Shown one piece after another: positions 1 through 12,242 of a DNA stretch of 64,000 nucleotides. The first letter of the stretch is position 1; every line of letters starts with the position of its first letter. This DNA is from Populus alba (lineage: Eukaryota > Streptophyta > Magnoliopsida > Malpighiales > Salicaceae), in NCBI RefSeq assembly GCF_005239225.2, contig NC_133288.1, positions 8,203,035 to 8,267,034 on the forward strand, given 5' to 3'. Position numbers and translations under genes: made by a program. The notes beneath the pieces were generated by a model that saw nothing but the letters and a program-made list of their open reading frames with translations, searched no databases and had not been told where the DNA came from.

Positions 1-1243
1 GAGGAGCAGGTGCTGCCTTTTCTTCAATGGTGCTCTCCTCGTTTGAAACTTCACTCTCCTTTTAGTTTAAAAAATATAACTCTCTCCCCTCTGTTCGGTC
101 TCTCCTCTCTCTCCTCCCTTCGGGTTCTTTGTTTTTTTCTTTGGGTTCTTTTTTTCTTTTCTGTCTTCCCCCTCTTTCTTTTTTCTTCAGTTTTCTCTTC
201 TATTTATAGGGGCCGAACCGGTGTGGGGGACCAGTGTTAGTGCGCCTTGGAGCGGGTTTTGCGGGTGGCTGGTCGGCCACCACCCGCGACAGCAAGGTGC
301 CGTTTCTTTACTTTCGGCCGGTGGTCGGCCAATGCTTTCGGTCGGCGGTCCCACGGTGTGGGGGCTTCGGGTTGTTCGGTGGAGATGCAAGGGAGAGAGA
401 GGCGGGAAGTTTATTTCAAAAACCAAGCTTTTCCTTCTGTTGCAGGTGCGGGGGAAAGGAAGAAGAAAGGGGAATAGTGCCGTTCAAAACGGCACCGTTC
501 GGTCCTTTTTTTTTTTTTTTTATGCATGAAACGGCGTCGTTTTGGATAAAACGCGCCGTTTCATTTAAAAATAAAGGCGCCAGAACATGTTTCGAATCAG
601 TCCTTAATCATCTTTGTTTAATTCAATTCCGTCCCTGCTAATTTCAGTCCGTCCCCATAGTTGGCCGCGTTTTTCACTTTGGTCCTTGGCCTCTGATTTA
701 TGCAATTAAGCCCTTAATTGATCAATAAACTTCCAATTTTTTCAATTAAGCCCCTGAAACAATTCCAAACAGCCCCCCTATCTTTGCGCCTTCTCCAAAT
801 TGGTCCCTGGTTTCGGATTTTCACAATTAAGTCCCTAATTGGCCCTTAAACTTCAATATTTATGCAATTAAGCCCCTGATTTGACTTAATAAAATCCTAA
901 AAATTATAATTTAGCCCCAGAACTTTAATTTCTTCAATTTAAAGCCCAAATTGACTTAAAAAATCAATTTTCTTGCAATCAAATCCCCTATAAATCCAAT
1001 AAAAAATCAATTAAACCCATAAACATCCAAATTTGGGCTTCTCTCCTCAAAATTCAAAATTTCCTTATCAATAGGGTTCTCATCCTTCAAGAATATATTG
1101 TCAAAAATCCAATCTTTGTATCTTTATACTCCTTGACCAATTTTCTGACCATTTTCCGAGCGCTTCGGCCTCTTGTCATTTTTCTAACCTTCTTTGGCTA
1201 TTTATTTTATTTTTTTGCGGGGACCCAAAAATGGGTTACAACA
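1..1243 (-). repeat. Element A 3' LTR (partial)
   Basis: This aligns with 14348-15445 and ends with the same terminus, tgttgtaaccc on the minus strand. The copies differ by an indel-rich patch: about 210-400 here has a GC-rich stretch that is much shorter at 14555-14650. A TATA-like tatttata (minus-strand TATAAATA) lies at 201-208. The many gcaattaagcccctga-like phrases are normal LTR sequence, not coding. Confidence 0.9.
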
Positions 1244-1259
1244 GATGCCCCCTCTTTAT
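1244..1259 (-). other. Polypurine tract of element A
   Basis: On the minus strand this reads AAAGAGGGGGCATC immediately before the LTR start TGTTGTAACC. It is the expected plus-strand priming site. The same tract occurs at 38061-38076 in element B and 55171-55186 in element C. Confidence 0.85.
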
Positions 1260-1390
1260 AGAGCTTACGGAGCGAAGGTTTTGCGCAGTAAGTTTTATAA
1301 AGATAGTCCCAACTAAACTCCCGAAAACTGATCTGGTCGAAGCTTGATCGATCTGAAACTCTTTCTTTACAACAATCCTCTTCGGCCATC

Positions 1391-2186
1391 GGAATCCCAT
1401 CTGGAAATTCCCTTTAACAAAAATGAAATATGAGGTCCCTTCTGGCGACCCCTTTTTGAAAAATATCAAAATGCGAGATCCCTTCTGGCGATCTCCTTTA
1501 ATCAAACTTATAATCCCATCTGGGATTCCTATTAACAAACATGAAGTATGAGGTCCCATCCGGCGACCTCCCAAAATAGTGAAATGCGAAACCCCTTCTG
1601 GCGATTTCAAACAACCTGGAATCCCATCTGGCGATTCCTTTTAACCAACATTAAGTGTGAGGTCCCATCTGGCGACCTCCACAATAGTGAAACACGAGAT
1701 CCCTTCTGGCGATCTCAAGCAACCTGGAATCCCATCTGGCGATTCCTTTTAACCAACGTGAAGTGTGAGGTCCCATCTGGCGACCTCCATAATAGTGAAA
1801 CATGAGATCCCTTCTGGCGATCTCCAGGAACCTGGAATCCCATCTGGCGATTCCTTTTAACCAACAAAGTGTGAGGTCCCATCTGGCGACCTCCACAATA
1901 GTGAAACACGAGATCCCTTCTGGCGATCTCAAGCAACCTGGAATCCCATCTGGCGATTCCTTTTAACCAACATGAAATACGAGATCCCATCTGGCGACCT
2001 CCAAATAGTGAAACACGAGATCCCTTCTGGCGATCTCAAACAACATGGAATCCCATCTGGCGATTCCCTTTTATTCAAAGCTGAAATATGAAGTCCCTTC
2101 TGGCGATCTTCATCGAAAAAACGAGATCCCTTCTTGCGATCTCTTTTAACCAAACAACTTGGAATCTCATCTGACGATTCCCTTTT
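1391..2186 (-). repeat. Tandem array of 21-nt hairpins, element A 3' region
   Basis: About 21 units follow one another at roughly 36-bp spacing, grouped in threes to give a 108-bp higher-order period (for example 1618 to 1726). In the sense (minus) strand each unit is a 6-nt arm, a 9-nt loop close to GCCAGAWGG, and a complementary 6-nt arm. Arm pairs seen are GAGATC/GATCTC, GGAATC/GATTCC and GAGGTC/GACCTC, plus rarer GAAATC/GGTTTC and GGGGTC/GACCTC, which need one G-U pair each. The array lies between integrase and polypurine tract. Short ORFs over it are by-products of the repeat. Confidence 0.85.
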
Positions 2187-2846
2187 ACCAATTGCTATTG
2201 ATGTCGTTCTTCCTGTTGGCAGGGTCTGAAAAATATTATCTTCTCTTCTTTCTGTTCTAGACTCAACTCAATAATTCTTTCTTCGTCCACAATCTCGTTG
2301 GAATGCACTAAGATCTCCTCCTGTAACGATAAAAAAAACATACGTGCAATGACTTTATGATTAGATGCAATGCATGCATTCGTACCTGGTTTTGAAACAT
2401 AGGCCCCCATCCTCTTTTCTAGTTCATGAGACTTCCTCGTAACATGAGCGTGCTTTTGAAGTCGTATGCCGGATTCATCTCTCGTGTTGCCTTTTTTCTT
2501 ATCATATTCTTGGAGAAAAAGTATTTGACTTTCCTCAAGTAGCCCTTTTCTCAAAATGTAAGACTTGTTCTTGCTTTTATGTCATTGCTTTTGTCAAATG
2601 CTTTAGCTTGGTTTTCAAATCTATAGGCTTCCGTATAAAACATCTTGTATTGCCCCCAGTGTAGAGGTGTGATCCTAGTTTGAGCTTTTATATAGAGAAG
2701 AAATTCGTTCAGTCGATGCTAAACTTTTTTAAATGAGTGAGGAGATGCACTGTTGGGATTAATGCAAAAAAGATTGTTGTGAGATCAATGCACAAAAGGA
2801 AAGAAATCAATGGCCAAACTTTGCTTTATTAATTTAGGGAACTACA
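2187..2846 (-). other. Element A post-integrase region, with a possible 65-bp micro-intron
   Basis: I recognise no gene here. An open frame of about 119 codons on the minus strand (2554-2195) has no family I know. It spans a candidate GT-AG intron at 2385-2321 (donor CCAG|GTACG, acceptor TTACAG|GAGG). Related sequence in element C (54168-54230) keeps donor and acceptor; element B keeps only the donor (36563). Confidence 0.4.
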
Positions 2847-4929
2847 TCAAGCGTAATATCTTTTTACAGAGTCAGAATTCACAGGCCGAGCTAGATCTTC
2901 TCCATCCATTCTAGCTAACTTCAACGCTCCTCCTGAGAATGCCTTTGTTACTACATAAGGACCCTCATAATTTGGTGCCCATTTGCTTCGATCATCTCCT
3001 GGTAATGACAATATTTTCTTCAATACTAGATCCCCTTCTTGAAACATACGCGGTCTAACATTCTTATCATACGCCTTAGCCATTCGTTTCTGGTAAAGTT
3101 GGTGATGACATATTGCGGCCATCCTCTTCTCACTGATCAAGTTCAATTGCTCGTATCTCACTCTGGCCCACTCGGCCTCTTCTATCTCAGAATCTATTAA
3201 CACTCTTAACGATGGGATTTCCACTTCCAAAGGCATCACTGCCTCCATACCGTATACCAAAGAATATGGGGTAGTCCCTGTTGAGGTTCGAACTGCGGTG
3301 CGATATGCATGAAGGGCAAATGGTAACATCTCATGCCAATCCTTATAGGTGACTACCATCTTCTGAACAATCTTTTTGACATTCTTGTTAGCAGCTTCTA
3401 CCGCTCCATTCATCTTTGGTCTATATGGCGAAGAATTGGAATGCTTGATTTTCCATTTAGTGCAGAACTCTATTATCATCTTGCCGTTGAAATTCTGGGC
3501 ATTATCAGTTATAATCTGTTCTGGGGGACCATACCGACATATCAAATCTCTCTCAATAAATTTCTTCACCACTTTTTGTGTCACATGAGCAAATGACCCG
3601 GCTTCTACCCATTTTGTGAAGTAGTCAATAGCCACGAGGATAAATCTATGACCATTGCTCGCTTTTGGGTTTACGGGTCCAATCACATCAATTCCCCACA
3701 TCGCGAAAGGCCATGGAGATGTTAAGTTAAACAGAGGAGCTGGTGGCATATTGACCTTATCACTGTAAATTTGACATTTGTGACATTTTCTGACATAGTC
3801 GATACAATCTTTTTCTAGTGTCATCCAAAAATAACCAGCCCTTTGGATTTTCCTTGCCATCATGTGCCCGCTAGCATGGGTTGAGCAAATCCCCTCATGG
3901 ACCTCTCTTAATGCCTTTCTAGCATCTGCCTCATCCAAACACCTTAACAGGGTACCATCAAATGATCTTTTATATAAAATCTCTCCATCTAAATAGAAGT
4001 CTATAGCCAACCTTCTCAAGGTTTTCTTATCCGTGTTAGAAGCTCCCACCGGATTTTCCTGATTCTGCACAAGATTCTTGATATCGTAATACCAAGGTTG
4101 TCCGTCCATCTCTCCTTCAACTAAACAACAGTGCGCTGGATCATTTCTAATATTAATGTGTACTGGTTGTACCTTGCACTTGAGGTCAATGGTAGTCATA
4201 GCAGCTAGTGTGGCCAAAGCATCCGCAAAATGGTTCCCCTCCCTTCCTAGATGGGTGAATCTAATTTCTTCAAATTCCTTTGCTAGCATAGACAGGTATT
4301 CCTGGTACGGCCTCAACTTTTCCTCTTTGGTTTGCCATTCCCCTTTGACCTGGCAGATGATCAACATTGAATCCCCATATACATCTATCTTCTTTATCTT
4401 TAACTCCAATGCCGCTTCTAAACCGAGTATACAAGCTTCGTACTCAGCTGTATTGTTGGTGCACTCAAAATGTAGTTTGACCGAAACTGGGTATTGTTTC
4501 TTATTAGGAGAGATTATTACCGCCCCTGCCCCGTTACCATGTACATTTACTGCCCCGTCAAAAAACATGGTCCACCAATCTGTCTGCTCTTCTTCCTTTT
4601 CTATTGACGATATATCTTCATCAGGGAAATCAAAATCCAAAGGCTCGTAATCTTCAACAGCATTATCGGCCAAATGGTCTGCAATGGCACTCCCTTTTAC
4701 GGCTTTCCTTGTCATGTACACTATGTCATATTCTGCTAATAAAACCTGCCACCTTGCAATTCGACTTGAGAGAAAAGGCTTATTACAAATATACCTCAGG
4801 GGATCCAATTTTGAAATCAACCAAGTGGTATAGTATAACATGTAATGTCGCAACCTCTTTGCCGCCCACACCAATGCACAACACAGCTTTTCTATCTCCG
4901 TGTATCTGGACTCACATTCAGTGAATTTC
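2847..4929 (-). pseudogene. Element A pol, second half: RNase H end, archaeal-type RNase H, integrase
   Basis: The open frame from 4874 to 2847 (675 codons from an internal TTG) starts at the end of the native gypsy RNase H. A second RNase H follows, with FFDGA, AEYEA, YGDS and HFADALA supplying the acidic residues; a dual RNase H is a known Tat-lineage trait. Integrase follows with an H-H-C-C finger ending CHKCQ, then the D-D-E residues in WGIDVIGP, ITDNAQNF and NGAVEAANK. The frame is separated from RT by a one-base insertion near 4935. The protein would act in reverse transcription and integration. The C-terminal end near SVKRYYA matches element B. Confidence 0.9.
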
Positions 4930-6298
4930 TTACTCTAAGTAATAAATAGCTCTTTCCTTCCTTCTGGTTTCATCATGCTGACCCAATACACATCCCATGG
5001 CTACTTCAGTTACGGTTAGATATAATACTAGAGGTTTCCCTGATACAGGAGGCACCAGTAGAGGTGGATTTTGTAAATAATGCTTGATTTTATTGAACGC
5101 CTCCTCACACTCCTCATTCCAGGTTCCAGGGTTCTTTTTCCTTAGTAGTCGGAATATAGGCTCGCATGTTGTTGTTAGCTGAGCTATAAATCGAGCAATG
5201 TAATTCAACCTTCCTAAGAATCCTCTTACTTCTTTCTCCGTCTTAGGGGATGACATAGCTTGAAAGGCCCTTACTTTGTCTGGATCCACCTCTATACCTC
5301 TATCGCTTACCACAAATCCCAACAGCTTGCCCGACTTAACTCCGAATGAACATTTTGCAGGATTAAGCCTTAGTTCATACTTCCTCAACCTCTCAAATAA
5401 CTTCCTCAAAACTTCCACATGATCCTGTCCCTTTTTAGACTTGGCAATCATATCATCTACATACACCTCAATCTCTTTATGCATCATGTCATGGAATAGA
5501 GTCACCATTGCTCTTTGATATGTGGCACCTGCGTTCTTTAACCCAAATGGCATGACCTTGTAGCAGTAGGTCCCCCAAGGTGTGACGAAAGTTGTTTTCG
5601 CCTTATCCTCGGGAGCCATTTTTATTTGATTGTATCCTGAAAAACCGTCCATAAAGGAATAAGTGGAACTTCGGGCAGCGTTATCCACTAAAACATCTAT
5701 GTGTGGTAGAGGAAAATCATCCTTAGGACTAGCTCTATTCAAATTCCGAAAATCTACACAAACTCTAATCTTCCCTTCCTTCTTAGGCACCACAACAATG
5801 TTAGATACCCATTGCGGATATCTAACTACTTCTAGAAAGCCAGCATCCCATTGCTTTTCGAGTTCTGCCTTGACCTTGATCCAGACGTCCGGGTGGGCCC
5901 TCCTCAGTTTCTGCTTGACTGGCTTATACCCTTCTTCCAACGGTATCTTGTGTTCTACAATACTTGTATCCAAACCGGGCATATCTTCATATGACCAAGC
6001 AAAGACATCCGAATATTCTTGTAATAGGGTGATCAATTTTATCCTTTGTTCAGAAGTAATTAAGGTACCTATTTTCAACTCTTTCCTGAGCTGACCATTG
6101 CCCACATTGATAGTTTCGAGTTCTTTGGTGGCAGGCTTCCAAGTCTGTTCCTGTTGTTCTACTAGCCTGGTGAATTCACTGATATTGCTTTCATCCCACT
6201 CTTCTTCTTCCATAGATATTACATGCTCGTTCAAGTTTGGCCATTTATTCTTGATGCTAGATGTATGTGATGTTGTAGGAGATCCGCTTTCAGGATTC
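4930..6298 (-). pseudogene. Element A pol, first half: reverse transcriptase
   Basis: RT motifs are intact: DVWIKVKAELEKQWDAG at the start, RVCVDFRNLN, the FMDGFSGYNQI palm segment, VMPFGLKNAGATYQ and the YVDD catalytic box (complement of 5452-5466). The thumb and connection region runs to ERAIYYL, where a one-base insertion relative to element B ends the frame. The true exon start is most likely 6298, just after the intron acceptor. The ORF upstream of that (to 6369) is intron sequence. Confidence 0.9.
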
Positions 6299-6310
6299 CT
6301 GAAAGCGGGA
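6286..6310 (-). other. 25-nt palindrome on the 3' splice site (element A)
   Basis: On the minus strand CCGCTTTCAGGA and its exact complement TCCTGAAAGCGG flank one base. The intron-exon boundary (CAG|GA) lies in the left arm, so a hairpin would bury the acceptor AG. Confidence 0.8.
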
Positions 6311-6509
6311 AGTGCTTGGTGTAAATGCATATATAAATAATCAATTTTTGAAAAAGTGCATGATCTCACATTTATTCAAAGGGAAAAGGTGGGCTCCATG
6401 ACAAACATAGAATCTAGCTGACATCATGAGCCTCGATTGTCAACTAGAGAAAATAAAGCAAGCATAAGCAAATGACAAAAACATTCTAAGGCAAACAAAG
6501 TTGGTTTAC
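6299..6509 (-). other. Ogre-type intron between protease and RT, 211 bp
   Basis: On the minus strand the protease frame reaches AAAAT|GTAAACC (donor at 6509) and stops at once if unspliced. The acceptor is CTTTCAG|GAATCC (6299). Removing the segment puts protease and RT in one frame, codon split AT|G. Element B has the matching 210-bp segment with the same boundaries. Introns at this place are known in Ogre elements. Confidence 0.8.
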
Positions 6510-8169
6510 ATTTTGAAAACCATTGGAGCTTCTTGGGTCACCCAATTCTGGAACTTTTCGCCTTGAGCCAACTTGCGCACACAGGTCTTGGCGGAGACTT
6601 CTTCTAGTGTATGGATAGTCAGTTGTGGCAGCACTTCATCTTCTTTTCCTGCTATTTCTTTCGCATCACCTTTTTCCTTCTCCTTCCCTTCCAAGGTGTT
6701 TATGCTCATATTTGCCAGCTCTAGACCCAGGCTTTCAGCTCCCTTATCATGTTGCACTATGTATGCAGCTCTTGGGAATGATACGCTAAGGGGAGGGATT
6801 TCCAGCTGTTCTTCTTCAAGATCTCTTCCTTTAATTCTAGCCATCCTTCTTGTCCTTCTCCGATCAGCAGCCCAACGATAATCCTCTTGGTTAGGTTGAT
6901 ATCCTAGCCCAAATCTTTGATCAGCCTTTCTCTTCCTTGTCGGATTAGCCCCTTCTGGTATTCCGCAAGCGAGGTTATATCGAAGTGGGACCCCACGGTT
7001 CAAGAAACATAGACTTGCCATCCTTGCTGCTTCTGAGATCCTTGGTCTTCTTAACACGGTGTTCTCTGGTACCCAGTCAGCGTTCACGATCTCAAAAGCA
7101 TGGATATTGTTATCCTTGCAATCCTCCGCTTCGATGAAAGGCACAACCACATTCTTTGTCATGGCTATTGCCTCCTCAGCCCTGACGGTTACTAACATCC
7201 CATTCATGATGTACTTCAAACATTGGTGTAATGATGAAGCTACTGCCCCCGCTGCGTGGATCCAAGGTCTTCCCAACAACATACTATAGGAAGGGTGAAT
7301 ATCCATAACCTGAAGTGTCACTAGGAACATTTGCGGTCCCACATATAGCTCCACTTCTAAAGTCCCAAGTATTGGCCTAGGTGAGCCATCATATGCTCTG
7401 GCCATCATAGTACTTGGCTTCATATGAGATTCATCAATCGGCATTTCCTCCAAATGTGCTTTGGCAATACGTTCAAGGCCGAGCCATTATCGATGAGCAC
7501 CTTCCCTACGAGGCAGTCTTTGCACCTAACCGTGATGTATAAAGGCTTGTTGTGTCCGGTACCTTCAGCATCAAGCTCATCAGCCGTGAAGTAGAGGTAA
7601 TCAGTTGCATGGATCCTCCCTACTAAATGCTCCATAGTTTTTATGCTCAATGTCCTTGGAGGTACATACGCCTCATTCAATACCTTTTGCAAGGCATTTC
7701 GATGCGGCTCAGAGCTGAGTATCAAGGACATAAGGGAGATCCGAGCTGGAGTCTTTTTTAGTTGATCCACTATGCAATATTCGCTATGCTTGATCAACTT
7801 CAAAAATTCATTCGACTCCTCTTCCGTTACTGGCTTATTAACTTCTGGTGCTTTGTCCAGATCTATCACTTCTTTACCCTTTTCCTTCCTCCATTCTTCA
7901 GGCGTAAAGCAACGACCACTTCTGGTCAAACCACCTATCTCCGTCTGGAACAAAGGAAGAGGAGCTCGAACGTTGGAGGCATACCCATAATTGTACGGCA
8001 TGGCCTTGTGATTCTCTTTTGTGCAGGATGGTTTAACCAAGATCAGCCTTGGGGGCCCATTAGCAGTCTGTTGAACCCTGCAAACTCCTGCCATCTTATC
8101 TTGACCTTCCATCATACTTACTTCACACCTGCTCTCCATTGGTTCAATCCTCAATTGTCCCATCCTCAC
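6510..8169 (-). pseudogene. Element A aspartic protease region
   Basis: Two overlapping minus-strand frames (8169-7420 and 7453-6506) carry it. The catalytic motif is IDNGSALNVLP near 7495-7465, and the C-terminal flap motif is LLGRPWIHAAG near 7285-7250. The switch of frame near 7440 is a frameshift against the continuous order in element B. The protease would mature Gag-Pol. The C-terminal ~150 residues after FEIVNADW are a charged linker before the intron. Confidence 0.82.
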
Positions 8170-9808
8170 ATTTTAGCAATCTTTTCACAAAACTCGGTGC
8201 AATCCTCAATGTGATGTCCCTCTCTTCCATGGAACTCACAGTAGTCACCTCTCTCCAATTGGCTTACCACCTTTACCGCTAGAAATCCTGATTGTACTAA
8301 CATGTCGTACAACCTTTTCATCGGCACCTTCAACACCTTGCATTGATTTCCCACTTCGATCATGCCTATTCCGCCACTGTTTGGAACATGTTTAGGCAAT
8401 GGGTTTGAATTGACATTGGGCTTGTCTTCAAAAGATACCCATCCTAACTAATAAGTTCCGATAACCTCTTCTTGAATGCATAGCAGGTTTCAATCCCATG
8501 CCCGGGATTACCCCCATGGTACTCACAAGTCAAATCGGGCTTGTACCAAATTGGGAATGGTGGTTGTAGTGGTAGTGTAGGGATAGGAGCTATTTGTCCA
8601 ATGCTCAAAAGTTTGGCATACATGTCCTTCAAAGGCATGGGTAATGGTGGCAATTGTTCTGAGGTGTATCCTGAGTGGGGTCTTTGGTAATGATTTTGGT
8701 AGTTTGGTTGGTTATTTGTTCGGTTAGGTGAAAAAGATTGGTTAAAGTTTATGCGTGGGGATTGAGAGGTAGGTGCTTGTGGGCTGTGGAAATTTACTTT
8801 TTTTGCCTTTATACCCGCCTTCCAAATTGTTAACGTCCCCTTCTCTTTTCCTTCCCATAAAACCTTTCTTCTCTAAAGGCTCCGCTATGCGCCCTGCTTT
8901 AATTCCTTGCTCGATTCTTTCCGCCACACGTACAACATCATAGAAATGTTGAGATGAGCTACCCATTAAATGCTCATAGTAAGGTGCCTTGAATGTATTG
9001 GCGAACAAAGTCACCATCTCCGTTTCTATCAAAGGGGGTTGCACGTGCGTGGCCTCGTCCCTCCATCTTTGTGCATAAGCCCTCACTGACTCTTGGCTTC
9101 TCTTTTCCATCGACATGAGGCTCGTTCGATCTGGAGCAATTTCCAAATTGAACTTGTATTGCTTTAGGAAAGCCTCCACTAAGTCCTTCCATTTCTTAAT
9201 CTTGACATTATCCAGCCTCATGTACCAACTTAGCGCAGATCCCGATAGACTGTCTTGAAAAAGTAGATCATTAACTTATCGTCATGAATTACTTCAGCCA
9301 TCTTGTTGCAATAAGATCGAAGGTGAGTGTTTGGGCATTCCAACCCAGTATACCTTATAAACTCTGGTATCCTAAAATCTTTTGGTACTGTGAGGTTAGG
9401 TACCAAGCATATTTCCGACGTTCGCAGGGGGTCAAACCAATCATTTCCCTCGACTGCTCTTAACCTTTCTTCTAATGCTGATATCTTGTCATCATTCACA
9501 AAACCCGTGGACCTATTATCGGAAGGCCCCTCGGCTGTTAAATCTACAGTGATATGAGCTTGAGGGGGCTGAATGGGAATAACAGGTGTAAAGTGCTGCC
9601 CCGTTGCTGAATCTGCCCCCATATTCTGAGATACCCCCGGGACAGGGGCCGACGGTGCTCCTATAGGTGGTTGGGTAGATGTTCCCTCCCCATTCTTGGC
9701 TTTTAAAAGTTGCTCAAGCAGATTGGTCAACCGGGAAACTTCATTTTTCACGGATTCCAACTCGGTCTGGTAGTGTGACTCTAACTGAGCTCTTTCTTCG
9801 TTTTCCAT
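8166..9808 (-). pseudogene. Element A gag
   Basis: It starts at ATG 9808 with MENEERAQLES and a short coiled coil, then a proline-rich linker, a capsid-like Retrotrans_gag segment (YMRLDNVKIKKWKDLVEAF, SQESVRAYAQRWRDEA) and two knuckles of the form C-x2-H-x5-H-x4-C and C-x2-H-x4-H-x4-C. The frame is broken at about 9230, 8750, 8450 and 8170. Element B carries an unbroken gag of the same layout. Confidence 0.88.
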
Positions 9809-10136
9809 TCTTGATCTGGACCGGGTTTGGTGGACTCTGGATGTGGGACCTATGTTTCACGATTTGGAGATGCATGCATAGATGTATGAGAAAATGTATG
9901 ATTGTGATGGATGCATGCATGTTTTATTGTGAACGAAAAATAACCATCCCATTATAAGCATTCTCTTGTCACATTGCTTTGATAGAAGTTCTGCCTTTCG
10001 AGTCGTTTTTGCTAGAATCATGTTTCACCAAGAGACAGATTTTGCATAAGAAGATGGGTCAAACGCCCTTTTCATTAATGCTTGGATAAAAATACATTTT
10101 AAAAAAATACAACATGCTAATCTCTTTCCTCCATAA
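9809..10136 (-). other. Spacer between ORF1 and gag, element A
   Basis: No coding sequence is recognisable. The segment gtgaaacataggtccc upstream of gag is conserved in element B near 28158. Confidence 0.6.
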
Positions 10137-12242
10137 ACTCCTTAGCCAAAGGTAAGAAAGCAAAGCCGCGGTTCTCAATCTTCCCTAAAAAGGCATCGGT
10201 TTCGGCGATAGCGAATGATGTCTCCTCCCACATTCCGTGCATTGATTCTAATAATTCGAGCATGTGCAGCAGCTTCGTCCATTTGCTCATCGGTTTTGGT
10301 CATTTTTTCTATGAGCAACATGTTTGTTCTGTTCAAAGCAATGTTGTTGGCGTCGATTCGATCCTTGTGCTTTTCCGTTGCTACTAGCTTCTCATCCAAA
10401 TACTTCGACTTTTCGCGTTCTTTGTCGAGCTTTATCCTTGCAACTTTTATCTCACTCCTTTTGGCTGCTAACTCCGCTTTAACATCCTCGAATCCTCCCC
10501 TTTTGCTTTCCAACTCTATATATTTCTTATTCAAATCCTTATACCTCCTAATCCTATCCATTAGTTCGAATTGCATTTGCACAAATTTTTCTTGGTAATA
10601 TTTTGCACTTTCTTGGCAATCGCTAAAGTCCATCTCCATTGCTTCAAGTTCAGAACAACTTTGCATCCAATCCAAACTCAACCCTTTAAGCTCATTCTCA
10701 CTCCTTTCCCTAGCAATCTTCTCCTCAACCAACTTTAACTCAAGCTTGGTTATTTTCGCATCTCTAGACTGTATTTGCTCATCTAGAAATGTTCTCCTTT
10801 TATCCTCTTCTAGCATCATTCCTTCCAACGTCGCCTTGTCCTTTCTGCTCTTGCTCAACTCTATTCTTAGTTTGTCCACTTGCCTTCTCAATTCACTGTT
10901 AACCCTCTTTCTTTTGAGGGGTTCCTCTATGGTTTGAGGAGATTTGACTTCTACACGAGGCATGGCTGAAGCAGCTAAATCATCTTCAATATTAACCTCT
11001 TTTCCCTTAATAGGCTCCTCTATAGCGCAAGGCATGGCTGAAGCAGCTGAGGCTCTCCATTTTACATATCCTTCGCTCACACTTGGATCTCTCAAACCTT
11101 CTATTTCCACCAACACTAGATGCTTCCAATCTTGTTTGATGATCTCCAAAACTTCTTTTGCCATGGGATCTTTGAACAGACCAAAGAATTGAGCAATTCC
11201 CATAGTTCTGGGAACAAACTGTATGCCCCCAAATTGTCTTACCACTAAAGTCGGAGCATAACTCACATAACCCGTAATCCCCACCAATGGTACCCAATGC
11301 TTTGTCCACAACTCATTAGGACCTTCGTTGTTGTTACCCATGGTGCTCTCCATTTAAAATCGCTATTAGGTAATCCTTCCAATTTATCAACCCAACCCTG
11401 GTTGTCTAGATCTCCCCATTCTTCTTCTTCCACAATCTTTAGGGGTTTTTGAGTGAACCACCAAAAATTATTGAAGACAGGTTTCTTTGTTTCGATATGG
11501 CTCACCATCCAAATATACAACAGTTGCGTGCAGCATCTCATTGCTCCTTTTCCAGCTTTTCTACAATGGTTAAGTGTCAAAAATGTTTCGGCTAAGATAG
11601 CAACCACTGGATTGATCTGTGTGTTCTCATACTCCACATAAGCAGCGGCGGCCTCCAAGCTTACTAAACCAGTCTGACTTGGGAACAACACAAGGCCAAA
11701 TATACCTAAGGCAATCAATCTCTCTTTTTCTACTTCTGACTCCTTTTCCAACTCTAGCATCCTCCATTTTCAAAACCGGTGCCATTCTTTTTCCAGAAAC
11801 TTTTCCAAGTTGGAGATTCTGAGCAGTTTTGACAGCTCAGGGATGATCTTGTCGGATCTCAAAGGAGAATAAATCCGATACAGGTCATTCGGAAACTCGG
11901 TCAACAATCCATATTCCTCAATCGTGGGGCACAAGTCTATGCTTCCAAAGGAGAAACATCGTATTCTGGATCCCAAAAATGAACTAAGGCTCGCACAGCT
12001 GGGCTTAAAACTTCTACCTTTGCGATTTCCATCAAACGTCCGTATTTCCTAAAAAATGCATCTTTATCCACATTCTGAAAATGAGTCGTTAACTTGTTCA
12101 CCTCATTCAATATGCAATTCAGGTTCTTGATTGGCGACATCTTCTTAGCATCGCTTCTAAGGCAGTCTCCTTCAATCAATTGTGACAGTTCAGAATTCTT
12201 TCCATACTCTATGGAAGATTTGGTGATGGTCATTTCGTTCAC
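10137..12242 (-). pseudogene. Element A extra ORF1 (DUF7745-like N-terminus, coiled-coil C-terminus)
   Basis: Fragments 12242-11937, 11976-11770, 11760-11263 and 11353-10175 line up in order with the single ORF1 of element B. The N-terminal ~380 residues resemble the plant domain often listed as DUF7745 (FSFGSIDLCPTIEEYGLL, LLYIWMVSHIETKKP, WVPLVGITGYVSYAPTL); I recall that family by pattern only. The C-terminal half is rich in K, E, R and L with heptads and is probably a long coiled coil. At least four frameshifts occur, including one near the end after DIIRYR. Function is unknown; Ogre elements carry an ORF before gag. Confidence 0.75.

Noticed and set aside
10..641. Several overlapping plus-strand frames in the first 640 bp
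   Set aside because: They are in the element A LTR, opposite to its transcription, and are not kept at 14344-14900.
1548..2153. Repeat-encoded frames with MGSRISCW/RWDSRLLEI-like products
   Set aside because: These are translations of the hairpin array in several frames at once; unit indels change the frame.
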